Counted from the first letter of the stretch, positions 44,978-56,977 are shown. The stretch: 64,000 nucleotides of DNA from Tenrec ecaudatus (GCF_050624435.1 NC_134534.1:67913501-67977500); one strand, 5' to 3'. Notes: generated from the sequence alone by a model not told the origin. Numbers and translations: made by a program.

Positions 44978-46154
44978 TGCAATTAAAAGAGTCTCTAACA
45001 AGCACGATTTTTTGTTTCTATATCATTGTCTACTTAATTGGAATATATTTCCACTTACAACAGAGACATAGCAGATATCTTTTCCTATTAATGGGAACCA
45101 TATCTCTGGAAGAGTATAGATTCCCTTATAAATAAAGAGTCCTATATATTAACATATGAACAGAACTATCAAAAGGGCCTATTATAAATCCTCATAGGTT
45201 ATTTCCTGAGGTAAGGGTTGGGAATCTTGACTAATCAGGAAAATGTTAAACTAGTATGACATTATTTGTCTTTACTTCGCTCCTCTTCCCTAAGCTCAGT
45301 ACTTGAACTTAATAAATATTGGTTAAATAAATGATTAAAATGAGTATAAAACCATTACTCAACATATGACTCTTGGATATTTCCCATGTAGCACTATTTT
45401 CTTTTTGATTCTGAATTTAGTTACTAAATATGGACAAGATGTTACCACTGGAAATCACTGTATGTTATTAGTACAAAGCAAGGGGATACACTAACACTTT
45501 TACAATACAATCCACTCTGTGGTTGAAGAAAATACCAGGTTCTCAAGAGATTTTGCAGATAAAACACATCTCATGGCCAGTAGGGAAACGGCCTGAGAGC
45601 CCTCCTTATTTTCCTTTTCTTTTCTCTACTTTCTTTTTTCTTTTTTAATTTTCTTGTCTAGGATCACAAAGCCCAAGCTGTTCCTTTTGGAACATTTTAG
45701 TAAAAATGATTTTTAGGGGGTGGAGCTTTTCACAGGCTAGGGAAATATGCAAGATGCACATAGCTGCCATAGAGACATAATGTTCTGAAGTGATTCTATA
45801 GTCGTTCATTATGAATGCACACAAACATCTTATGTAACCCCTACTATCAATGTCTCTAAAAAGAACAATCTGAGAATCGGGCAGGGTGATTCACACAGCA
45901 AATGACCAAACTTGAAATGCAAAGCCCCTGGCTTCCATGCTTTCTAAGACCACGTGATGGTGACTGCCGTTCCCAAACCACGAAGGCAAAAAGCGGTGCA
46001 AAACACCCAACAAAAGAACAGACTTTTAGAGAAATGTCATGCCTGTGTTCATGTCTGGGCTGATTTCCATCAGATTCCTTCCTGTTCTACAACATATGTG
46101 ACCAGATTCTCCAAAGAATTAGCATGCCATTTAAATTCTACCATTAACACTAAT
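44978..46154. other. unassigned sequence
   Basis: AT-rich. A pyrimidine tract lies at 45605-45650. No gene is recognised. Confidence 0.4.
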
Positions 46155-46372
46155 ACTATGAAATCATGTGGTTGAAATCCTAGCTCCTCATTATAGAATT
46201 TCAACACAGTAAGTTCCTTGTACCTCTGAGCCCCTGTTTTCCCATCTATAAAATGGAAATGGTAGTATGTATAATATTCACATATATCATAGTATTGTGA
46301 AGACTAATGATACTAATTATATGTAAAACATCTGGCACACATAAAGCTCTCAGGAAATAGAAACAATTATCA
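46155..46372 (+). mobile_element. MIR SINE
   Basis: 'gtggttgaaatcctagctcc', 'cctctgagcccctgttttcc', 'catctataaaatggaaatgg', 'agtattgtgaagactaatg' and 'catctggcacacataaagct' follow MIR order. Confidence 0.82.
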
Positions 46373-46667
46373 CTGTTTTAAGTACACCTTCTAAAGTAAA
46401 AATTGTTAAATATTTGGCTTTAACCAGTTTCAAGCTATATTCCAGATTCAGGCAGGAGCAGGGCTGATTTTCCAGGACAGACAGGCTTTCTTTTGTAAGA
46501 CCACTTGCTGAAAGAAGACATCATGGTTGGCAAAATAGACAACGAGCAAAAGCAAGCGGAAACATCACGGTGATGCATTGACTCAAAAGCTACAACAATC
46601 AACTCACACATACCAATGATTGTGAAGATAGAATGGACCAAGGGACACTGCGTTCTGTGGTAATTAT

Positions 46668-47229
46668 GAGGGGTCTTCAAAATGTTCACGGGAAATGCAC
46701 ACTACACAAAACTATGCAGGGATTTTTAAAAAAACTTGAACCAAAATAAGTTCGTGCTAACTTGTTATGACATGTTTGAATGGGATCTAGTTGAGCACTA
46801 AGGAGGATAGGACATCAGTTTGAAAAGAGGCCCTATCAGAACAACATTCTGATAAAATTGAAGGAAGGACAAGCATCAACTTTATGGTGGAGCTTGAGGG
46901 GAAGAATGGTGAAATCATTGATGCTTTACAAAAAGTTTATGGGGAAAAGACCCTAAAGAAATCAACAGTTTACAAATGGATAGCTTCTTTGAAGACAATA
47001 GTTAAAATGAAGCTTGCAGTGACCGGCATCGATAAGGTTAAAAAAAAGCCTGTATTGACATGGTTAAATTGCCAGGACCCTTAGATCTTTAGGAATGGAC
47101 TAAAGGGCTGGTATCATATTTTGCAAACATGTCTTGCTCTTGATGAGGCTTACAGTGAAAAAAAATAATTTTATGTTTTTATTTGTATCTTTTCATTCCA
47201 ATTTCCCACAAAAAATTTGGAGACCCCTC
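46668..47229 (+). mobile_element. mariner-type transposon, internally deleted
   Basis: Terminal inverted repeats: 'gaggggtcttcaaaatgttc' at the left, and the right end reverse-complements to 'gaggggtctccaaatttttt'. Length is 562 bp against ~1.3 kb for complete mariners. The expected flanking TA dinucleotide is not clearly preserved. It is inserted in the 3' end of an RTE element. Confidence 0.85.
46858..47160 (+). pseudogene. mariner transposase remnant (HTH plus C-terminus)
   Basis: Mariner transposases have an N-terminal helix-turn-helix DNA-binding region and a DDD catalytic domain. Here NGEIIDALQKVYGEKTLKKS and TVYKWIASLK (46911-46996) are the second-helix-turn-helix-like part. Shortly after, TGIDKVKKKPVLTWLNCQDP (47021-47081) is already C-terminal text, followed beyond a stop by RNGLKGWYHILQTCLALDEA. 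The catalytic aspartates are missing, so it is a deletion derivative that could only have moved in trans. Codes no working enzyme. Confidence 0.82.
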
Positions 47230-47309
47230 CCGAGTCCTTGCAAGATCACCATGAGATGAAGTCAGTGTGAGGGCAACGAACAATCACAACATACCAAAAA
47301 AGCACCAAA

Positions 47310-48436
47310 GCAGATCCCTGAGTGGCACCAGCAGCTAAGTATCCAATTACTAGCCCAAAGGTTGGTCATTTCAGATACATATGGAGAATGTCTTAGAACA
47401 CAGGCCTGGATCTACTCAAGTACTCCCTCAAGGCAAGAGCACTTTGTCTAATAACCTGACATTCCGTGATGCTCACCTTCTCAAGATGATTGCTGAAGAC
47501 AAAATAGGTGCATAAGCAAACATGGTGAAGAACGTGATGGTGCCCAGCTATCAAAAGATATAGCATCTGGGGTCTTAAAGGCTTGAAGACAAACAAGCAG
47601 CCATCTAGCTGAGAAGCAACAAAGTCCACATGGAAGAAGCACAGCAGCCTGTGTGATCACAAGGTGTCAATAGGATCAGGTATCAGGCATCAAAGACCCA
47701 GAACAAAAAATTATATCAATGCGAGTGAGGGGGAATGTGGAGTGGAGACCCAAAGCCCATCTGTAGGGTCACAAGGAAGAGACAAGCCAGTCAGGGTGCA
47801 GTATAGCATCAATGAAACATACAACTTTCCTCTGGTTCTTTAATGCTTCCTCTCCCCGCCCCCCACCCACCCACACAACTGTCATGCTCCCAATTCTACC
47901 TTATAAATCCAGCTAGACCAGAGCATGTGCAAAGGTACAGATAAGAGCTGGAAACACAGGGAATCCAGGACAGATAAACCCCTCAGGGCCAGTGATGAGA
48001 GTAGGAATACCAGGAGGGGAAGAGGAAGACAGGGTGAGATAGGGAGAACCGATCACAAAGATCTACATATAACCCCCTCCCAAAATTTATAAATAATCAA
48101 GGATTCATGAGGGAGGGAGAGTGGGGGAGGAAAGGGAGAAATGAGGAGCTGATATCAAGGGCTCAAGTAGAAAGAAAATGTTTTGAAAATTATATGGCAA
48201 CATATATACAAATATACTTGGCACAATGGATGTATGGATGGATAGATAGATGGATTGTGAACAGAGTTGTATAAAAAAATTTTCATTTTTTTACTAAAAA
48301 AATAAGAAGACAGTCCTGGAAACCTCATTTGAAAGGTCAACTGGCCTGGCAACCCCTTGGAGCAGCTCTATGCTGCACATATGGGTCTCCACCAATCAGA
48401 GCCAACACAACAGTGATTGACCACACAACAGAGCAA
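47310..48436 (+). mobile_element. AfroSINE split by an L1 insertion
   Basis: Head at 47310-47388 ('gcagatccctgagtggcacc', 'attactagcccaaaggttgg') and 3' half at 48310-48436 ('agacagtcctggaaacct', 'ggagcagctctatgctgcac', 'caccaatcagagccaaca'). The AfroSINE itself begins next to the RTE tail ending at 47292. Confidence 0.65.
47390..48303 (+). mobile_element. L1 3' UTR, 5'-truncated
   Basis: It starts near 'gcctggatctactcaagtac' and runs through 'gacattccgtgatgctcacc', 'tcaaaagatatagcatctgg', 'gaagcacagcagcctgtgtg' and 'cgatcacaaagatctacata' to 'ggattgtgaacagagttgta' and an A/T-rich tail. It interrupts an AfroSINE. Confidence 0.88.
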
Positions 48437-48962
48437 ACAATAAGTACACAAATCGACACTTTAAAAGTAATCACACTAACATCCCAGGGCTTCATCCGCA
48501 GCCCATTTTAACTCAGGCTAATATCTCAGGTGCCTAATTTAAGGCTTTCATTTCTTCAAATAAACCAGTGTGCAGTGAAGATAGAATTAGCGACACTGCA
48601 CTTTCAGGAGCATGGACCAGGTTTCATTACAAAAAAGACAATGGGACCTTCTCTTTATTATCCCTTCCAACTAAGACCAGGAAATACTGCAAGCATTACA
48701 AATTTGCTCCTGCCAGCCATGTCTGGTCCTTGTCACTACTAATTTGAACTGGAGGAAGCTAATCCAGAAAATCTGCAGTGGCTCACCTGGCTCACCTGTA
48801 CTACATCCTGTGATACTTAAATCTGCTTTGTTTTGTTGTTTTTGTGATCCATAAGGTTTTTTTTTGGGGGGGGGGGTTGTTTGTTTACTTTTGTTTTACT
48901 TTTCATTGTAAATTGGGTGAAGATTTACACAGAAGATCATCAGTTTACATTCACCAACTCAT
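48437..48962. other. unassigned sequence
   Basis: No gene is recognised. A T run followed by a G run lies at 48857-48878. Confidence 0.4.
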
Positions 48963-49752
48963 ACACATGCTCATTATTTTAAACAGTTTATTGACATATA
49001 ATTCACATGCCATACAATCCAATGATTTAAATATATTAAAAAAGAGTTATGTGATCATTATTATCATTTTAGAACATTTTATTCATCTTTATATTCATTA
49101 TTATTAACTCCCCAGTCCTACCAACCTCCCTTGCCATAACCTTAATTAACTATTATTCTGGTTACTGTCTCCATAGGCTTACCTATCCTGGATTTCATAT
49201 AAATAAAAGCATATCATTCCCCAAAATCTATACACTAGCAACCATAACAAAACAAAACTGAAAAAAAACTCAATACAAAATAAAGCAGAAAATAATAAAA
49301 GCTAAAATAATTTAAAATGGCTCAAACAAAATGGTTTAATGTTAAAAATTAACCTACCATATATACTTGTGAATAAGCCGAGTTTTTCAGCACAAAAGGA
49401 GGAAATCTCATGAAGCCTGACATAGAGTTAATAGTAAAGTGGGTCCCTGGTCGATCAGGTTTAATTCCCATGGGGACTTAAAGTGAACTTGGACTTTCAC
49501 TGTCATCCATAGCTTTCTGCAAACCTGGTGCTCAGAATTTAAGTTCTCTCATCTAGGATTTTATTATTTACAGTCCTCAGATCACACCGGTCGGTGTGCT
49601 TCTTCCGTGTGGGCTTGGCTGGCACCTTACTCAGATGACTGCTTGTTTTAAGACAAGTTTTTAAGACCCCAGGCACTATCCTTTCTGATAGCCAGGCACC
49701 ATCCACTTTCTTCACCACACTTTGCTGCAGCACTCATATCTTCAATAACCTC
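48963..49752 (-). mobile_element. older L1 3' UTR, minus strand
   Basis: 'aaacagtttattgacatata', 'ataggcttacctatcctgga', 'aaaatggctcaaacaaaatg', 'ggattttattatttacagtc', 'aagaccccaggcactatcct' and 'ctgatagccaggcaccatcc'. The order matches the older L1 at 41.6 kb and carries the 'gccaggcaccat' block shared with the younger L1. Confidence 0.7.
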
Positions 49753-49796
49753 TTCTGGAGGTTAACTTTCACGGGCTCATTTGTTTTTATTTTATT

Positions 49797-49812
49797 GTAC
49801 TTTTTAGTTTTT
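49797..49812 (+). repeat. target-site duplication (left) of a composite L1 insertion
   Basis: 'tgtactttttagtttt' recurs exactly at 50115-50130. The pair brackets two L1 3' ends. Confidence 0.88.
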
Positions 49813-50114
49813 TTGGTTGTTTTTTTTTTTTAAACAATTTATTAGGGGCTCATACAACTCTTATTACAGTCCGTACATATACATACATCAATTGTATAAA
49901 GCACATCTGTACATTCTTTGCCCTAATCATTTTCTTTTTTTTAATCCTCTTTTCTTTTTTTACATTTTATTAGGGACTCATACAACTCTTATCACAATCC
50001 ATACATATACATACATCAATTGTATAAAGCACATCCATACATTCCCTGCCCCAATCATTCTCAAAGCATTTGCTCTCCACTTAAGCCCTTTGCATCAGGT
50101 CCTCTTTTTTTGTG
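49813..50114 (-). mobile_element. two L1 3' ends in tandem within one duplication
   Basis: Fragment one (about 49833-49935) and fragment two (about 49957-50114) both start, on the + strand, with a T-rich tail followed by 'attttattaggg..ctcataca' and 'catatacatacatcaattgt'. Fragment one stops at 'gccctaatcatttt'. Fragment two continues to 'aagccctttgcatcaggtcc'. One 16-bp target duplication encloses both. Confidence 0.87.
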
Positions 50115-50130
50115 TGTACTTTTTAGTTTT
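50115..50130 (+). repeat. target-site duplication (right) of a composite L1 insertion
   Basis: Exact copy of 49797-49812. Confidence 0.88.
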
Positions 50131-53100
50131 GACAGTACAAGTCATAGCCTAATCCTGGAATTGTAAGCTGTGACCCTATAATACTAACAGATAGTCACTA
50201 AGAACATTGAAAAAGTTTTAAATAAGCAAGACACACTAGCACGTGAAAGTCTTGAGTGAGACTGAACTTCAGGACTAATCCTAGCTTCAGGAAGCAACCA
50301 AGATTCTTTCTATCTGAAAAAAGAAAGTCCAGAAGTAATGTTGATCATACAGATGAAAGATTCATCCCTTTGCCAAGACAAAATACCAAATCTTAACGTT
50401 TTCTCTGGGAGAACTCTTTACTCCTATAAGCAAACACTCATCACCAGCCTATAAAATACTAACAGAACTCCTTTCCCCCTTCCCAGATACTCCGTTTTAA
50501 AATCTGAGCCACTATGAGAAGAGGGACTTTTTAATACATTACATCTGCCTGGGGGGGGGGCGGTTGAGTGAACAGAAGATGTTAAGATGCCACACTCTGG
50601 AAGAGAAATATTTACAGATACTATATTTTCTTACCTGGATGATGACTACTTTAAACCAAATGAGTTTAAGTGAGCCTGGTTGCACAGTTTTCCATGAATT
50701 TCTGTTGAAAGCTTTTGATAAAACATGGTGCTGGGTTAAAACTTTAAGATCTGGAAAGGTTATTCCGAAGATCATTCACCCTGGAAATGTGGTATCTAGA
50801 GACCTGATAAGGTTAATCTAAATTATCCGGGAGATTACCCCTGAGACAGCATACGGTTCCATAAACATCACCATTGCTGTCCCAAGCAGATAAATGATAT
50901 GCTTAACTTTTGTTAGCATTTTCAAGGAGACTAAACTTGAAAATGTCAGTGAAATGAAGACTAGGGTTTATAGGCAAGGCTGTCACTGGATCTTTGAATT
51001 ATGAGGCTGGACTCTCAGTAGCCACGAAGTTATAGGTCAAAAGCTCGGGGTCAACTTTCACTGCTTTCACAAAACCCATGATGAAATTTCAAAGACTTTT
51101 ATGTGAAGTTTTATTAACTTAGAGTAGTTTGAAAGAAAAAGGTGAACAGAGTAAAATGTGAAATTTCATTATCTCTGTCCATTGTCTTCTGTCTTTTTTG
51201 CTGCAGTGCTTATAGAATCTTACATGGATAATCAATTATTCTGGACAGACAGTGGGAATAGAAAGACAGGGTGAAAAGGCTAATAGGATTCTTAAAACAC
51301 TTGAATAATTTTCCATACAAGATTAAAGAACTAAGAAGCAACTGCTTTTTGCCTTTAGTATTTTAGTACCTGTAACCTACAAGGTATTTAAAAGGAAATT
51401 GAAATTGCTTACATTTTATATATATGTATATATGTGTGTTCAAAATTTACAGGGGGTAAAAATTTAGAGATCAAAAATGAAATCCTTTAATACTTGGCAC
51501 ATAGTAGGTGTTCCATATACGAGTGTGTTTGTTAGCTTGTTAACATTTTTGCTCAATTTCTGGAAAACAAAGCGAGTAGTGGGAAAAAACCACATTGATT
51601 AAGATGAGAGTAGCACAACTGATTGTTATAATTGCTGTCAATAAGTTTATGGCCACACAAAAAATGTAGAATTGGCACACGTTGTGTGAGGGAAGAAACA
51701 ACAATGGCCGAAAAAGGATAGTCACTGGGGCTACTTGTTGAACCAAACCACCATCTGAGATTCAGTTCCTTAGGTTGCTAGTTTAGAGTTACGGTTTCAT
51801 GGGACATCAGAATTACCTGGCCGAATAACACATTCGGTGCTTCTTTGCTACCATCTGATTTGTTGGGCATTGCCTGGTGTCTGGAAAATTTGCAAGTGGT
51901 CACCCAAGGCACAACAATTGGTCTCTATTCAACGCTGGTAGGAGGAGAATCAATAATAGGAGAAAGAATTGGAATGTGGAGCTAATCACCTCCATGGAAA
52001 TCTGCCTCCTTGTCCATGAGACCAAAAGAACGAATTACTGAACATTTTGCTCAAAGGAAGGGAAATGCAGAATGGAATTTTACATTTTCATGGACTGCAG
52101 ACCTTTTTGGAATCATGGAGGGCAGGTGAACCCTGGAAACTATTGCCCTAAGATATCTTTACATCTAAACCCAAAACTAATTTTTTTCTTAAAATGAACA
52201 ATAGTTTATTTAACTTAATTAGTAAAAGACACCTCTCTTGATTATTATGCTCTTTTAAGAACTATGGAAATGGGATCAGGCTGATAAGAGCAACTCAAAG
52301 GTTAGGTGGGAACTACAGGGAGCAGTGAGCTTTTGTTAATGAGGGAGAAATGAAGGTAAGAATTATACAATTCAAAGAATAATTAACTTCACTAAATCGT
52401 ACATGTAAATAACAGTGACTTAGTCTGTTTACTATGCATATTATTAGCAACAGCAACAACAAATAAAATTAAGAGGAAAAAGTAACTGAAATGACAAAAG
52501 AAAAATAAATGTACAGAATACCATGTGTGGATCATGTGATTTGCATACGCAAGTGTCCACTATGCATACGAATAAGTGTATGGAAATTAAAGATCAAAAT
52601 ACATTCAGATAATGTGAACATGAAAATACATTATTATGTGAAAAAGAAACACCATATTGATATAACTTAATTATTTAGTTTCAGCCAGGTTCTCAAACGC
52701 AGGCACTAGGCTAGAGGCAACCTTCAAGGAAGTCTGGAATTATAGGTATTATCTATCTTTTCTCTTTTTTGCAAAGACTAAAATAATCAATCTATGTACT
52801 CCAGCTCTGCTGCATCACTAAGTACCTGCATCTGCTCTTGTCACTGCTGTAACAGTCCTCTGCTTGTCTCTCTAACTTCTCCCTGGTCCCTCTAAAATCT
52901 GGCCAAGTTTCAATGCATTTGTCTGGCTCGATCTTGGAGCATCTCGATAATCTCGTCTATCACGGGGACACAAAGAGGTCACGTGGCCAAACTCCATAAT
53001 CAAGGAAGTTCTCAACTTTAAATTGTGACATTTCCTCCGAATGAGGATGATGTGTATGCCACAGAATTCCAGGAATGGGATTGAGGAAAGATATTAATGA

Positions 53101-53855
53101 AACAACTTTAGAATGTTTTCCATACCATGGATCCTGGCTTTCATATACTGAAAAACATATCACACAACTTCAAGAGGGTGGCCCCCAATAATATAACTCC
53201 TTGAGATAAATCCTAATAAAAACAAACAAATAAAACAAAACAGAAAATATTGAAAATCCCCTTCAGGTCCAGTGTGCATCAGAGGGGACAATCGACTGAT
53301 AGGTTTTCACTGTTCAAGTCAGATTCTAACACTACTCCTAGTACTTCTACTCCTTCTCTTTCACATCACTAACAGTCAAAAATCTGTTACTTAATCTGAA
53401 CCCATAATCCCTTAGATTGTCATTCTTCTCCAACTTCTCTCCCTGCTGTAGTACAAAAGTTGTCAGCATATAGCAAAAGGACAATTGTGACTCTCAAGGT
53501 GACATTGGGGCTGGGCAGAAAAAACAGCATTTGAAGCTCAGTGATGGTGGCCCTTAACACTGAGGTCAGGTGGTATGGGCAGCCTACATCTGACTGGTAA
53601 GGCCAGCCCTGTGCGAAAATGGCAATGGAATGAGAAGCAGGAACAGCCTAACAAGATGAGCAGTTGACTCTCTCCAAAGGAAGAGAAAGCAATGAGTAAG
53701 TATATTGAAGACAATGGGAGCCAGGTTTGACAGTGGCTGGCAAAACCCTGCAGTGTTGTATTAGAATTAAAGTTAGGTCTACAAATTCATGGATCCAAAA
53801 TGTATAAATAGATACAGGAGTAACTATAAATGCAAAGTGGTGTAAAATGTAAAAT
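50131..53855. other. unassigned 3.7-kb block, low repeat content
   Basis: The longest stretch without a repeat I can name. Frames are short. There are small TA-type microsatellite patches (51417-51438). 52790-52930 weakly resembles L2. No exon, promoter or conserved motif is evident. Confidence 0.4.
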
Positions 53856-53859
53856 AAAT

Positions 53860-53955
53860 GTTCTAAAATTTTGGTGATTTCATAACTCTTAAAATGATTG
53901 AACGATTGAATTGTAGGTTATGTGTATTATACGCCAATTTTTAAAAAAAGGAAAG
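53860..53955 (+). mobile_element. L1M 3' end fragment (tentative)
   Basis: 'tgaacgattgaattgtaggt' and 'atgtgtattatacgccaatt', then an A-rich tail, resemble the terminal ~90 bp of old L1M 3' UTRs. Confidence 0.45.
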
Positions 53956-53999
53956 AAAAGGCTTGGTTTAATTTAATATAGAATTGAGTTTAGAAACCA

Positions 54000-54500
54000 A
54001 GTACTATGTGTACTCATTTTAATACACAAAGTTTACATTTTCTTCTTTCTCATACTCGTTGTTAGTCCCCCCATCCTCACTTCCCCTAATCTCCCCTGCC
54101 ATACCTCTAGGTAATTATTAATCCAATTATACCTCTATATATTTACCTGGATTTCAAATGTAGAGAAAAGATGCAAAGCAAAATCAAGAGACATACACAA
54201 AAATGAGAAAAATAAACCAGATAAAAGGCTCAATTGAAAATAAAACAAAATATTAAAAACTGGAACAAATTTAAAATGGGTCAAGGAGGAGATCAAATAA
54301 CAAGGTGTTGCATTTTGACCTTATGATCACTGTAAGCTATCACCGATTACAATGCTCTCTAGCTGATGGCAAGACCATTCACATTGCAGGACTTTGATCA
54401 GATGCTCAACCCTCCTGGAGACCCTGCAAATGTATGTTGATCTTCCACCAATCATCCACAGCCTTCTGCACACTCGGTGTTCACAATTTAAGAGCTAAAA
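54000..54500 (-). mobile_element. older L1 3' UTR, minus strand
   Basis: 'ttacctggatttcaaatgta', 'aatttaaaatgggtcaagga', 'gaccctgcaaatgtatgttg' and 'cacagccttctgcacactcg' match the older L1 copies at 41.6 and 49 kb. Confidence 0.62.
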
Positions 54501-55184
54501 CTTTGAAGGAAATGTCTGAATCAAATCTGGGGAAGGAAAGTACCAGATGAGTCTAAAACATCTTTTCGTGCCAGGTCAGAAGAAATGCTCTAAAAATGGT
54601 GAAGGCATGCCCAATGAAATGGTTTTGGAAGGGGGGAAAAGTAAGTCTACATATAAAATAGAAACATAAATCACAAAGAAAAAAGACACAGAAGCCAGCT
54701 TCAAGGGTTCAGTTCTGGCCAAATCTGGAACAATTTGAGCAGATTATAAACCATGATATAAAATAGGAATCCGTGATCTATATTAGTATAAATAAATGAA
54801 TAAGTTTTGGGGGGGTCTACTTACTATAGAACAACAATTAATAAATATAGAAGGAAGGGTAGTTTTAGGAAAACCATCACTAAGAAACCATCATAGTAAT
54901 AATTCATTCAAGCAAGATACATCAATGGATATACCTACTACTAACAGGCAGAAATGAGATTGGAAACAACGCAGAGGCACATTTTCAGAATATTTCCACA
55001 CTGTGTAATTACAAAGGGATAAAGGCAACTTTACATTGGAGAATCCTGTGAGACACGATCTTAATCAAGCCATCAGAGATCGCGGAGTTAGTGTGGCAAA
55101 TTGATATTGTTTGCCACCCCATTGGGATGCAAGAACACCTCATCATTTCTGTCATATTTTTGCCCCAAAATGCATAACGTGATC
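54501..55184. other. unassigned sequence
   Basis: AT-rich, no gene or named repeat. Confidence 0.4.
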
Positions 55185-55300
55185 ATGAGAAACCATCAGA
55201 GGGCTATTCTACAACATGACTGACCTGCAACCTTTAAAAAAAATGTTAAGATATTGAAACTCAAGGATTAAGACAAAGGCAAGGTTCCAGACAAAGAAAC
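55185..55300 (+). mobile_element. ancient L1ME-type 3' UTR fragment (tentative)
   Basis: 'catgagaaaccatcagaggg', 'ctattctacaacatgactga' and 'cctgcaacctttaaaaa' resemble the 'attctacaaaataactgacc' region of very old L1 3' UTRs. Confidence 0.42.
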
Positions 55301-55355
55301 AGGAGAGGTACAATCTCTGGGGCAACATGTGGCTCTAAATTCTTATGTTCTTGAG

Positions 55356-55551
55356 CACTGGTTCTCAACCTTCCTATTGCCACTACCCTTTAATACAGCT
55401 CCTCCTGTTGTGGTGACCCCCCCCCAACCATAATATTATTTTCATTGCTACTTCATCACTGTAATTTTGATACTGTTATGAATTGGGTAACCCCTGTGAA
55501 AGGGTCATTAGACCCCCAAAGAGGTCACAACCCACAGGTTGAGAACCACTG
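55356..55551 (+). mobile_element. SPIN/URR1-like hAT non-autonomous element
   Basis: A 196-bp element with terminal inverted repeats 'cactggttctcaaccttcc' and (reverse complement of the right end) 'cagtggttctcaacctgtgg'. Internal text includes 'taatacagctcctcctgttg', 'ttttcattgctacttcatca' and 'ttttgatactgttatgaatt'. The flanking octamers 'ttcttgag' and 'ctctgaag' match at 5 of 8 positions, consistent with a decayed 8-bp hAT duplication. The pattern matches the SPIN/URR1 type hAT MITEs known from tenrec, murine rodents, bushbaby and some bats, reptiles and amphibians. It has no coding capacity. Confidence 0.78.
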
Positions 55552-55764
55552 CTCTGAAGGATACCAATAGAAGAGTTGGTAAAAGTTGGTCACAGTCTCT
55601 AGGTCAAGGTTATAGAGGAGTTTTTGTAATTTTTCTGAATGTTTAAATTATACTTTTCTAAATATCAAGTACATCATGAAACAACATTAAATATGATATG
55701 ATAGAAAGCCAAATTGTAACATAGATTGAACAGAGAGTTTATGGAAGTCTGCCAACTATTTCTT

Positions 55765-56175
55765 TGCTGACTGTTCGGTACCGTCAAGTCAGTTCCAACC
55801 CATAGCGCCCCTGCGCACAACGGGATGAAACACTGCCCGGTGTGCTGTACCATCCCCCAGAGGGCGATGTTTTAGCTCACTCTTGTGGCAGCTCTGTCCA
55901 TCTAGCTCCCTGATGGTTTTCCCTTTTCTTTTGCTGCCTATTGACAAAGCACGGTGTCCTTTTCCAGGGACTGATCCTTCCTGAAAATATGCCCAAAGTC
56001 AGACAAAGTCTGATCATCCTCAATTCTGTGAAGTATTCTGGCTCTACTGCAAGACAGATTTATTTGTTCTTCTGGAAAGTCCTGGTGCTTTCAATATTCT
56101 TTGCCAATCATAATTCAAATGTATCAATTCTTCCCCGGTCTTACATAAATAGTCAGGAATATTTATTTTTAACTA
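55765..56175 (-). mobile_element. RTE/BovB-like LINE 3' end
   Basis: On the + strand: 'gtaccgtcaagtcagttcca', 'acccatagcgcccctgcgca', 'aacactgcccggtgtgctg', 'ccttttccagggactgatcc', 'ttcctgaaaatatgcccaaa', 'gttcttctggaaagtcctgg' and 'cgtatcaattcttcc'-like text. This is the complement of the RTE C-terminal coding and tail region (compare 11.6-11.98 kb). The frame is broken. Confidence 0.8.
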
Positions 56176-56974
56176 CATGCTAATTAAGAGCTGAAAAATG
56201 ATCGCACCCTTCTTTTCAAAGGATTGGAGAAAGCGGGGCCTAGGGGGTGGAGGAAAAAAGAAAGAAAGAAAAGCATAGTACTATGATTTTGCCATACTTA
56301 TAAATATTATTCATAGGAAGGAAATTTTTTTCTTTCAAAAAATATCTGAGCTTATTTTCTTATATCTTGAAAATATTAAAATAAAACAATGGCTTTTTTC
56401 ACAGCTTAAATAATGCCTCAAGTAAATTTTGCAAAGTGTAGACATAATGACATGCATTTTTTCTGTTACTGACCTACCCAAGGCCCCGTGAGTTTAGACT
56501 CAAAGTGTTTTACACACATAAAATACCTTCAGTCGCATTTCACTATTAATCTTTAAGCTAGAAATGACTACTCTGTTAACATTCTTTCCCCCAAATTTCC
56601 CAGAATGTATATAGATCCATTTAAAAGCAAATTGGAGGTGCAAATGGTTTCCACAAATACTTCAGTAAACATTGCAAATTCCTCCTTAAACTTCTTTCTA
56701 GTCCAAACAATTACTCTCAGTCAAGCACGGCTAATTCCTATCCCCTTGCCAGTAGCTGGTAGAAGGAGGCATGAGCCTTACAAGGGTTCAGAGGCACCAA
56801 AATCAGTATTTTCTCCTGCTTCTGAACCAATCGCAGCCACAGTGGTCGCATAACATCGAGAAGCCTGTTCTCCAAGTGATGCATCTTTAGGGAGACATAG
56901 AAGACTCTCAGTGATGAATAACATTACTTAGTCACCAAATTAGCCAACCCTGAAGAATACAGCACTTGGAATTG
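56176..56974. other. unassigned sequence
   Basis: No gene is recognised. An A/G-rich patch lies at 56250-56275. Confidence 0.4.
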
Positions 56975-56977
56975 TTT

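Larger units (their letters stand above)
46425..47292 (+). mobile_element. RTE/BovB-like 3' end, split by a mariner
   Basis: Left part (46500-46667): 'gaagacatcatggttggcaa', 'tgatgcattgactcaaaagc', 'ccaatgattgtgaaga' and 'acactgcgttctgtgg' match the RTE C-terminal coding/3' region seen at 11.76-11.92 kb. Right part (about 47236-47292): 'agatcaccatgagatgaagt' and 'gagggcaacgaacaatcaca' match the RTE tail. The 562 bp between are a mariner-type transposon. Confidence 0.72.
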
